Assembly: GCF_937616625.2 (NCBI RefSeq)
Contig: NC_065576.1
Coordinates: forward strand, 30,368,128 to 30,432,127
DNA from: Mercurialis annua
Lineage: Eukaryota; Streptophyta; Magnoliopsida; Malpighiales; Euphorbiaceae
Direction: 5' to 3'
DNA: 64,000 nt
The notes under the pieces are model-generated. The model searched no databases, was not told where the DNA came from, and worked only from the letters and a program-made list of their open reading frames with translations. The translations under genes and the position numbers were made by a program. Position 1 is the first letter of the stretch; each line of letters begins with the position of its first letter. Shown here piece by piece: positions 56,372-64,000 of this stretch.

Positions 56372-56484
56372 CAACACGAGGACTTCCCAGGAGGTCACCC
56401 ATCCTAGTACTGCTCTCGCCCAAGCACGTTTATCTTCGGAGTTCTGATGGGATCCGGTGCATTAGTGCTGGTATGATCGCACCC
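56372..56484 (-). pseudogene. 5S rRNA gene with lost 3' end
   Basis: Gene positions 1-113 are present (with T52A), but 114-119 and both T-run terminators are replaced by the insert at 56350-56371. The 3' strand of helix I is lost, so a normal 5S fold is not possible. Transcription would run on through the 9-bp hairpin sequence toward the next T run, near 56312. The promoter on its right looks intact, so an aberrant, longer RNA could still be made. Unit 341 bp. Confidence 0.9.
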
Positions 56485-56706
56485 GTCATACCTTGCACGA
56501 TCATCGCATATATCCGCTGCCTTGCAACTCATTCAACCAAAATAAAAAACTATCTTTAAAAGTACGTTTTGGTCCCTGAACTTTTTCCATATTTCCCGTT
56601 TGGTCCCTGAATTGCAATTCATCGTTACTCGTTACTCGTTACTCGTTCTGTTTGTCTCTCGGCGATAGTAATAATAGAAAAAACGCAGTTCAAAAAAAGC
56701 GAAAAA

Positions 56707-56825
56707 GGGGTGCAACACGAGGACTTCCCAGGAGGTCACCCATCCTAGTACTGCTCTCGCCCAAGCACGTTTATCTTCGGAGTTCTGATGGGATCCGGTG
56801 CATTAGTGCTGGTATGATCGCACCC
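56707..56825 (-). rRNA. 5S: 5S rRNA gene, T52A
   Basis: T52A. Unit 341 bp. Confidence 0.95.
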
Positions 56826-57047
56826 GTCATACCTTGCACGATCATCGCATATATCCGCTGCCTTGCAACTCATTCAACCAAAATAAAAAACTATCTTTAA
56901 AAGTACGTTTTGGTCCCTGAACTTTTTCCATATTTCCCGTTTGGTCCCTGAATTGCAATTCATCGTTACTCGTTACTCGTTACTCGTTCTGTTTGTCTCT
57001 CGGCGATAGTAATAATAGAAAAAACGCAGTTCAAAAAAAGCGAAAAA

Positions 57048-57166
57048 GGGGTGCAACACGAGGACTTCCCAGGAGGTCACCCATCCTAGTACTGCTCTCG
57101 CCCAAGCACGTTTATCTTCGGAGTTCTGATGGGATCCGTTGCATTAGTGCCGGTATGATCGCACCG
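57048..57166 (-). rRNA. 5S: 5S rRNA gene, haplotype H
   Basis: H. Unit 333 bp; spacer actctcttt. Confidence 0.94.
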
Positions 57167-57380
57167 GTCATACCTTGCACGATCATCGCATATATCCGCT
57201 GCCTTGCAACTCATTCAACCAAAATAAAAACTCTCTTTAAAAGTACGTTTTGGTCCCTGAACTTTTTCCATATTTCCCGTTTGGTCCCTGAATTGCAATT
57301 CATCGTTACTCGTTACTCGTTCTGTTTGTCTCTCGGCGATAGTAATAATAGAAAAAACGCAGTTCAAAAAAAGCGAAAAA

Positions 57381-57499
57381 GGGGTGCAACACGAGGACTT
57401 CCCAGGAGGTCACCCATCCTAGTACTGCTCTCGCCCAAGCACGTTTATCTTCGGAGTTCTGATGGGATCCGTTGCATTAGTGCCGGTATGATCGCACCG
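57381..57499 (-). rRNA. 5S: 5S rRNA gene, haplotype H
   Basis: H. Unit 340 bp. Confidence 0.94.
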
Positions 57500-57720
57500 G
57501 TCATACCTTGCACGATCATCGCATATATCCGCTGCCTTGCAACTCATTCAACCAAAATAAAAACTATCTTTAAAAGTACGTTTTGGTCCCTGAACTTTTT
57601 CCATATTTCCCGTTTGGTCCCTGAATTGCAATTCATCGTTACTCGTTACTCGTTACTCGTTCTGTTTGTCTCTCGGCGATAGTAATAATAGAAAAAACGC
57701 AGTTCAAAAAAAGCGAAAAA

Positions 57721-57839
57721 GGGATGCAACACGAGGACTTCCCAGGAGGTCACCCATCCTAGTACTGCTCTCGCCCAAGCACGTTTATCTTCGGAGTTCT
57801 GATGGGATCCGTTGCATTAGTGCCGGTATGATCGCACCG
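57721..57839 (-). rRNA. 5S: 5S rRNA gene, H+C116T
   Basis: As at 55794. Unit 325 bp (single heptamer, one A fewer). Confidence 0.94.
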
Positions 57840-58045
57840 GTCATACCTTGCACGATCATCGCATATATCCGCTGCCTTGCAACTCATTCAACCAAAATAA
57901 AAACTATCTTTAAAAGTACGTTTTGGTCCCTGAACTTTTTCCATATTTCCCGTTTGGTCCCTGAATTGCAATTCATCGTTACTCGTTCTGTTTGTCTCTC
58001 GGCGATAGTAATAATAGAAAAAACGCAGTTCAAAAAAGCGAAAAA

Positions 58046-58164
58046 GGGATGCAACACGAGGACTTCCCAGGAGGTCACCCATCCTAGTACTGCTCTCGCC
58101 CAAGCACGTTTAACTTCGGAGTTCTGATGGGATCCGGTGCATTAGTGCTGGTATGATCGCACCC
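58046..58164 (-). rRNA. 5S: 5S rRNA gene, C116T
   Basis: C116T without H. Unit 334 bp; spacer tcggtgat. Confidence 0.94.
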
Positions 58165-58379
58165 GTCATACCTTGCACGATCATCGCATATATCCGCTGC
58201 CTTGCAACTCATTCAACCAAAATAAAAAACTATCTTTAAAAGTACGTTTTGGTCCCTGAACTTTTTCCATATTTCCCGTTTGGTCCCTGAATTGCAATTC
58301 ATCGTTACTCGTTACTCGTTCTGTTTGTCTCTCGGTGATAGTAATAATAGAAAAAACGCAGTTCAAAAAAAGCGAAAAA

Positions 58380-58498
58380 GGGGTGCAACACGAGGACTTC
58401 CCAGGAGGTCACCCATCCTAGTACTGCTCTCGCCCAAGCACGTTTATCTTCGGAGTTCTGATGGGATCCGGTGCATTAGTGCTGGTATGATCGCACCC
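58380..58498 (-). rRNA. 5S: 5S rRNA gene, T52A
   Basis: T52A. Unit 334 bp. Confidence 0.95.
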
Positions 58499-58713
58499 GT
58501 CATACCTTGCACGATCATCGCATATATCCGCTGCCTTGCAACTCATTCAACCAAAATAAAAAACTATCTTTAAAAGTACGTTTTGGTCCCTGAACTTTTT
58601 CCATATTTCCCGTTTGGTCCCTGAATTGCAATTCATCGTTACTCGTTACTCGTTCTGTTTGTCTCTCGGCGATAGTAATAATAGAAAAAACGCAGTTCAA
58701 AAAAAGCGAAAAA

Positions 58714-58832
58714 GGGGTGCAACACGAGGACTTCCCAGGAGGTCACCCATCCTAGTACTGCTCTCGCCCAAGCACGTTTAACTTCGGAGTTCTGATGGGA
58801 TCCGGTGCATTAGTGCTGGTATGATCGCACCC
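58714..58832 (-). rRNA. 5S: 5S rRNA gene
   Basis: Reference gene body. Unit 334 bp. Confidence 0.96.
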
Positions 58833-59047
58833 GTCATACCTTGCACGATCATCGCATATATCCGCTGCCTTGCAACTCATTCAACCAAAATAAAAAACTA
58901 TCTTTAAAAGTACGTTTTGGTCCCTGAACTTTTTCCATATTTCCCGTTTGGTCCCTGAATTGCAATTCATCGTTACTCGTTACTCGTTCTGTTTGTCTCT
59001 CGGCGATAGTAATAATAGAAAAAACGCAGTTCAAAAAAAGCGAAAAA

Positions 59048-59166
59048 GGGGTGCAACACGAGGACTTCCCAGGAGGTCACCCATCCTAGTACTGCTCTCG
59101 CCCAAGCACGTTTATCTTCGGAGTTCTGATGGGATCCGGTGCATTAGTGCTGGTATGATCGCACCC
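59048..59166 (-). rRNA. 5S: 5S rRNA gene, T52A
   Basis: T52A. Unit 341 bp. Confidence 0.95.
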
Positions 59167-59388
59167 GTCATACCTTGCACGATCATCGCATATATCCGCT
59201 GCCTTGCAACTCATTCAACCAAAATAAAAAACTATCTTTAAAAGTACGTTTTGGTCCCTGAACTTTTTCCATATTTCCCGTTTGGTCCCTGAATTGCAAT
59301 TCATCGTTACTCGTTACTCGTTACTCGTTCTGTTTGTCTCTCGGCGATAGTAATAATAGAAAAAACGCAGTTCAAAAAAAGCGAAAAA

Positions 59389-59507
59389 GGGGTGCAACAC
59401 GAGGACTTCCCAGGAGGTCACCCATCCTAGTACTGCTCTCGCCCAAGCACGTTTATCTTCGGAGTTCTGATGGGATCCGTTGCATTAGTGCCGGTATGAT
59501 CGCACCG
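59389..59507 (-). rRNA. 5S: 5S rRNA gene, haplotype H
   Basis: H, here with the extra-A spacer. Unit 341 bp. Confidence 0.94.
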
Positions 59508-59729
59508 GTCATACCTTGCACGATCATCGCATATATCCGCTGCCTTGCAACTCATTCAACCAAAATAAAAAACTATCTTTAAAAGTACGTTTTGGTCCCT
59601 GAACTTTTTCCATATTTCCCGTTTGGTCCCTGAATTGCAATTCATCGTTACTCGTTACTCGTTACTCGTTCTGTTTGTCTCTCGGCGATAGTAATAATAG
59701 AAAAAACGCAGTTCAAAAAAAGCGAAAAA

Positions 59730-59848
59730 GGGGTGCAACACGAGGACTTCCCAGGAGGTCACCCATCCTAGTACTGCTCTCGCCCAAGCACGTTTAACTT
59801 CGGAGTTCTGATGGGATCCGGTGCATTAGTGCTGGTATGATCGCACCC
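59730..59848 (-). rRNA. 5S: 5S rRNA gene
   Basis: Reference gene body. Unit 333 bp; spacer caactaaa. Confidence 0.96.
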
Positions 59849-60062
59849 GTCATACCTTGCACGATCATCGCATATATCCGCTGCCTTGCAACTCATTCAA
59901 CTAAAATAAAAACTATCTTTAAAAGTACGTTTTGGTCCCTGAACTTTTTCCATATTTCCCGTTTGGTCCCTGAATTGCAATTCATCGTTACTCGTTACTC
60001 GTTCTGTTTGTCTCTCGGCGATAGTAATAATAGAAAAAACGCAGTTCAAAAAAAGCGCAAAA

Positions 60063-60181
60063 GGGGTGCAACACGAGGACTTCCCAGGAGGTCACCCATC
60101 CTAGTACTGCTCTCGCCCAAGCACGTTTGACTTCGGAGTTCTGATGGGATCCGGTGCATTAGTGCTGGTATGATCGCACCC
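60063..60181 (-). rRNA. 5S: 5S rRNA gene, T53C
   Basis: T53C; T4 first terminator run. Unit 340 bp; spacer aaaagct. Confidence 0.94.
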
Positions 60182-60402
60182 GTCATACCTTGCACGATCA
60201 TCGCATATATCCGCTGCCTTGCAACTCATTCAACCAAAATAAAAGCTATCTTTAAAAGTACGTTTTGGTCCCTGAACTTTTTCCATATTTCCCGTTTGGT
60301 CCCTGAATTGCAATTCATCGTTACTCGTTACTCGTTACTCGTTCTGTTTGTCTCTCGGCGATAGTAATAATAGAAAAAACGCAGTTCAAAAAAAGCGAAA
60401 AA

Positions 60403-60521
60403 GGGGTGCAACACGAGGACTTCCCAGGAGGTCACCCATCCTAGTACTGCTCTCGCCCAAGCACGTTTAACTTCGGAGTTCTGATGGGATCCGTTGCATT
60501 AGTGGCGGTATGATCGCACCG
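60403..60521 (-). rRNA. 5S: 5S rRNA gene, C28A+G17C+A16G+G1C
   Basis: H-like at its 5' end but with reference T52 and a new G17C, so it looks like a recombinant between H and a reference gene. Unit 340 bp. Confidence 0.93.
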
Positions 60522-60742
60522 GTCATACCTTGCACGATCATCGCATATATCCGCTGCCTTGCAACTCATTCAACCAAAATAAAAACTATCTTTAAAAGTA
60601 CGTTTTGGTCCCTGAACTTTTTCCATATTTCCCGTTTGGTCCCTGAATTGCAATTCATCGTTACTCGTTACTCGTTACTCGTTCTGTTTGTCTCTCGGCG
60701 ATAGTAATAATAGAAAAAACGCAGTTCAAAAAAAGCGAAAAA

Positions 60743-60861
60743 GGGGTGCAACACGAGGACTTCCCAGGAGGTCACCCATCCTAGTACTGCTCTCGCCCAA
60801 GCACGTTTAACTTCGGAGTTCTGATGGGATCCGGTGCATTAGTGCTGGTATGATCGCACCC
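60743..60861 (-). rRNA. 5S: 5S rRNA gene
   Basis: Reference gene body. Unit 334 bp. Confidence 0.96.
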
Positions 60862-61076
60862 GTCATACCTTGCACGATCATCGCATATATCCGCTGCCTT
60901 GCAACTCATTCAACCAAAATAAAAAACTATCTTTAAAAGTACGTTTTGGTCCCTGAACTTTTTCCATATTTCCCGTTTGGTCCCTGAATTGCAATTCATC
61001 GTTACTCGTTACTCGTTCTGTTTGTCTCTCGGCGATAGTAATAATAGAAAAAACGCAGTTCAAAAAAAGCGAAAAA

Positions 61077-61195
61077 GGGGTGCAACACGAGGACTTCCCA
61101 GGAGGTCACCCATCCTAGTACTGCTCTCGCCCAAGCACGTTTAACTTCGGAGTTCTGATGGGATCCGGTGCATTAGTGCTGGTATGATCGCACCC
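61077..61195 (-). rRNA. 5S: 5S rRNA gene
   Basis: Reference gene body. Unit 340 bp. Confidence 0.96.
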
Positions 61196-61416
61196 GTCAT
61201 ACCTTGCACGATCATCGCATATATCCGCTGCCTTGCAACTCATTCAACCAAAATAAAAACTATCTTTAAAAGTACGTTTTGGTCCCTGAACTTTTTCCAT
61301 ATTTCCCGTTTGGTCCCTGAATTGCAATTCATCGTTACTCGTTACTCGTTACTCGTTCTGTTTGTCTCTCGGCGATAGTAATAATAGAAAAAACGCAGTT
61401 CAAAAAAAGCGAAAAA

Positions 61417-61535
61417 GGGGTGCAACACGAGGACTTCCCAGGAGGTCACCCATCCTAGTACTGCTCTCGCCCAAGCACGTTTATCTTCGGAGTTCTGATG
61501 GGATCCGGTGCATTAGTGCTGGTATGATCGCACCC
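61417..61535 (-). rRNA. 5S: 5S rRNA gene, T52A
   Basis: T52A. Unit 341 bp. Confidence 0.95.
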
Positions 61536-61757
61536 GTCATACCTTGCACGATCATCGCATATATCCGCTGCCTTGCAACTCATTCAACCAAAATAAAAAA
61601 CTATCTTTAAAAGTACGTTTTGGTCCCTGAACTTTTTCCATATTTCCCGTTTGGTCCCTGAATTGCAATTCATCGTTACTCGTTACTCGTTACTCGTTCT
61701 GTTTGTCTCTCGGCGATAGTAATAATAGAAAAAACGCAGTTCAAAAAAAGCGAAAAA

Positions 61758-61876
61758 GGGGTGCAACACGAGGACTTCCCAGGAGGTCACCCATCCTAGT
61801 ACTGCTCTCGCCCAAGCACGTTTATCTTCGGAGTTCTGATGGGATCCGTTGCATTAGTGCCGGTATGATCGCACCG
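61758..61876 (-). rRNA. 5S: 5S rRNA gene, haplotype H
   Basis: H. Unit 333 bp; spacer tttcctg. Confidence 0.94.
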
Positions 61877-62090
61877 GTCATACCTTGCACGATCATCGCA
61901 TATATCCGCTGCCTTGCAACTCATTCAACCAAAATAAAAACTATCTTTAAAAGTACGTTTTGGTCCCTGAACTTTTTCCATATTTCCTGTTTGGTCCCTG
62001 AATTGCAATTCATCGTTACTCGTTACTCGTTCTGTTTGTCTCTCGGCGATAGTAATAATAGAAAAAACGCAGTTCAAAAAAAGCGAAAAA

Positions 62091-62209
62091 GGGGTGCAAC
62101 ACGAGGACTTCCCAGGAGGTCACCCATCCTAGTACTGCTCTCGCCCAAGCACGTTTATCTTCGGAGTTCTGATGGGATCCGTTGCATTAGTGCCGGTATG
62201 ATCGCACCG
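62091..62209 (-). rRNA. 5S: 5S rRNA gene, haplotype H
   Basis: H. Unit 333 bp. Confidence 0.94.
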
Positions 62210-62423
62210 GTCATACCTTGCACGATCATCGCATATATCCGCTGCCTTGCAACTCATTCAACCAAAATAAAAACTATCTTTAAAAGTACGTTTTGGTCCC
62301 TGAACTTTTTCCATATTTCCCGTTTGGTCCCTGAATTGCAATTCATCGTTACTCGTTACTCGTTCTGTTTGTCTCTCGGCGATAGTAATAATAGAAAAAA
62401 CGCAGTTCAAAAAAAGCGAAAAA

Positions 62424-62542
62424 GGGGTGCAACACGAGGACTTCCCAGGAGGTCACCCATCCTAGTACTGCTCTCGCCCAAGCACGTTTATCTTCGGAGT
62501 TCTGATGGGATCCGGTGCATTAGTGCTGGTATGATCGCACCC
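62424..62542 (-). rRNA. 5S: 5S rRNA gene, T52A
   Basis: T52A. Unit 341 bp. Confidence 0.95.
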
Positions 62543-62764
62543 GTCATACCTTGCACGATCATCGCATATATCCGCTGCCTTGCAACTCATTCAACCAAAA
62601 TAAAAAACTATCTTTAAAAGTACGTTTTGGTCCCTGAACTTTTTCCATATTTCCCGTTTGGTCCCTGAATTGCAATTCATCGTTACTCGTTACTCGTTAC
62701 TCGTTCTGTTTGTCTCTCGGCGATAGTAATAATAGAAAAAACGCAGTTCAAAAAAAGCGAAAAA

Positions 62765-62883
62765 GGGGTGCAACACGAGGACTTCCCAGGAGGTCACCCA
62801 TCCTAGTACTGCTCTCGCCCAAGCACGTTTATCTTCGGAGTTCTGATGGGATCCGTTGCATTAGTGCCGGTATGATCGCACCG
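62765..62883 (-). rRNA. 5S: 5S rRNA gene, haplotype H
   Basis: H; private change at -32 (plus-strand atccactg). Unit 333 bp; spacer tttcctg. Confidence 0.94.
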
Positions 62884-63097
62884 GTCATACCTTGCACGAT
62901 CATCGCATATATCCACTGCCTTGCAACTCATTCAACCAAAATAAAAACTATCTTTAAAAGTACGTTTTGGTCCCTGAACTTTTTCCATATTTCCTGTTTG
63001 GTCCCTGAATTGCAATTCATCGTTACTCGTTACTCGTTCTGTTTGTCTCTCGGCGATAGTAATAATAGAAAAAACGCAGTTCAAAAAAAGCGAAAAA

Positions 63098-63216
63098 GGG
63101 GTGCAACACGAGGACTTCCCAGGAGGTCACCCATCCTAGTACTGCTCTCGCCCAAGCACGTTTATCTTCGGAGTTCTGATGGGATCCGTTGCATTAGTGC
63201 CGGTATGATCGCACCG
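63098..63216 (-). rRNA. 5S: 5S rRNA gene, haplotype H
   Basis: H. Unit 333 bp. Confidence 0.94.
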
Positions 63217-63430
63217 GTCATACCTTGCACGATCATCGCATATATCCGCTGCCTTGCAACTCATTCAACCAAAATAAAAACTATCTTTAAAAGTACGTTT
63301 TGGTCCCTGAACTTTTTCCATATTTCCCGTTTGGTCCCTGAATTGCAATTCATCGTTACTCGTTACTCGTTCTGTTTGTCTCTCGGCGATAGTAATAATA
63401 GAAAAAACGCAGTTCAAAAAAAGCGAAAAA

Positions 63431-63549
63431 GGGGTGCAACACGAGGACTTCCCAGGAGGTCACCCATCCTAGTACTGCTCTCGCCCAAGCACGTTTATCT
63501 TCGGAGTTCTGATGGGATCCGGTGCATTAGTGCTGGTATGATCGCACCC
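63431..63549 (-). rRNA. 5S: 5S rRNA gene, T52A
   Basis: T52A. Unit 341 bp. Confidence 0.95.
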
Positions 63550-63771
63550 GTCATACCTTGCACGATCATCGCATATATCCGCTGCCTTGCAACTCATTCA
63601 ACCAAAATAAAAAACTATCTTTAAAAGTACGTTTTGGTCCCTGAACTTTTTCCATATTTCCCGTTTGGTCCCTGAATTGCAATTCATCGTTACTCGTTAC
63701 TCGTTACTCGTTCTGTTTGTCTCTCGGCGATAGTAATAATAGAAAAAACGCAGTTCAAAAAAAGCGAAAAA

Positions 63772-63890
63772 GGGGTGCAACACGAGGACTTCCCAGGAGG
63801 TCACCCATCCTAGTACTGCTCTCGCCCAAGCACGTTTATCTTCGGAGTTCTGATGGGATCCGTTGCATTAGTGCCGGTATGATCGCACCG
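63772..63890 (-). rRNA. 5S: 5S rRNA gene, haplotype H
   Basis: H. Last gene in the window; its 5' spacer is cut at 64000. Confidence 0.94.
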
Positions 63891-64000
63891 GTCATACCTT
63901 GCACGATCATCGCATATATCCGCTGCCTTGCAACTCATTCAACCAAAATAAAAACTATCTTTAAAAGTACGTTTTGGTCCCTGAACTTTTTCCATATTTC

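Larger units (their letters stand above)
58046..59047. repeat. Run of three 334-bp units
   Basis: Three consecutive units of 334 bp, made of the 333-bp form with one extra A before ctatc. The extra A is found in 14 spacers, all right of 50.9 kb. Confidence 0.85.
1..64000 (-). repeat. Tandem 5S rDNA array (whole window)
   Basis: Head-to-tail units, all in the same orientation, of 302, 309, 333 or 340 bp (rarely 246, 301, 325, 326, 332, 334 or 341). Each holds a 119-nt 5S rRNA gene on the minus strand plus a 183-222 bp spacer. By eye there are 193 gene 5' ends. The spacer to the right of each gene is its 5' flank (TATAT, GC, C-1); the one to the left holds T-run terminators. In the entries below, unit length is the distance to the next gene on the right, variants are numbered from the RNA 5' end, and 'reference' is the sequence shared by about 73 genes. 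Haplotype H is T52A+C28A+A16G+G1C, K is G85C+C29A+G1C, and Q is G41A+G17A. No other gene or insertion interrupts the array. Plant 5S arrays of this kind sit at one or a few chromosomal sites and are transcribed by RNA polymerase III. Confidence 0.98.
61417..64000. repeat. Three-gene block of 1,007 bp, two copies plus a partial
   Basis: Unit order 341, 333, 333 with genes T52A, H, H from 61417 and again from 62424. A third copy starts at 63431 and runs off the window. Copies 1 and 2 share tttcctg for tttcccg near 61985 and 62992. Confidence 0.9.

Noticed and set aside
49275..58700. Minus-strand open reading frames of about 61-71 codons
   Set aside because: They appear where heptamer number or an extra A shifts the frame, and cover spacer plus the 5S 3' end. 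No start context or family resemblance is seen.
9..63624. Repeated plus-strand open reading frames of 64, 97, 200 and up to 304 codons
   Set aside because: They run antisense across the 5S genes. Most end at the taa inside gtttaac; T52A turns this into tat, and since 333 and 309 are multiples of three the frame then continues into the next unit. Their length follows from repeat arithmetic, not from coding selection.
1..64000. CRISPR array or ordinary satellite DNA
   Set aside because: Repeats are over 300 bp with near-identical spacers, and each carries a complete 5S rRNA gene with promoter and terminator.
1..64000. Cassandra-type retroelements, whose terminal repeats carry 5S-like sequence
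   Set aside because: Units are head-to-tail with complete 119-nt genes. I see no terminal repeats bounded by TG/CA, primer-binding site or polypurine tract.

Overview
The whole window is one uninterrupted stretch of a plant nuclear 5S ribosomal DNA array. Every gene lies on the minus strand. Reading the minus strand, a 119-nt gene beginning GGGTGCGATC and ending TTGCACCCC recurs every 302 to 341 bp. It has the sequence of a land-plant 5S rRNA, including the GGATCC site at gene positions 30-35 and the GGATGGGTGACC box C. The upstream signals are also the plant type: TATAT at -28 to -24, GC at -12/-11 and C at -1. T-run terminators follow each gene. I cannot name the species from the sequence.

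By hand count there are 193 gene 5' ends: one gene cut by the left edge (1-20), 191 full-length genes and one 3'-damaged gene (56372-56484). No protein-coding gene, transposon insertion, tRNA or other gene is present, and neither end of the array is reached. Spacers are about 183 to 222 bp, so no stretch of more than 300 bases lacks a gene. The open reading frames that run through the array, up to about 300 codons, are read antisense to the 5S genes and are by-products of the repeat.

The array is not homogeneous. About 73 genes share one reference sequence and the rest carry recurrent substitutions. The main haplotypes, in 5S numbering on the RNA strand, are: K (G85C+C29A+G1C, only in about 3.2-30.8 kb); H (T52A+C28A+A16G+G1C, only right of 33.3 kb); Q (G41A+G17A, 34.4-52.2 kb); T52A alone or with C47T; and T103C (40-49.6 kb). 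Spacers vary in copy number of a 7-bp TTACTCG motif (1, 2 or 3 copies), by a 31-bp deletion between 13-bp direct repeats, and by one extra A (almost all right of 55 kb).

Layout: 0.2-7.5 kb is an 11-gene block of 3,636 bp present twice. 7.5-8.2 kb is a pair of 332-bp units. 8.2-11.1 kb is a 975-bp trimer, three times. 13-31 kb is a mosaic with K genes, a four-gene 1,322-bp block at three separate sites, and a 1,617-bp pentamer twice. 33.3-34.4 kb is three tandem H units. 34.4-51.5 kb is a higher-order repeat of 6-9 genes in seven versions. 51.5-61 kb is irregular and includes a scrambled unit at 56.35 kb. 61.4-64 kb is a 1,007-bp trimer. The genes do not form an operon: each is an independent RNA polymerase III unit making the 5S RNA of the large ribosomal subunit, and the block structure records unequal exchange and local amplification.
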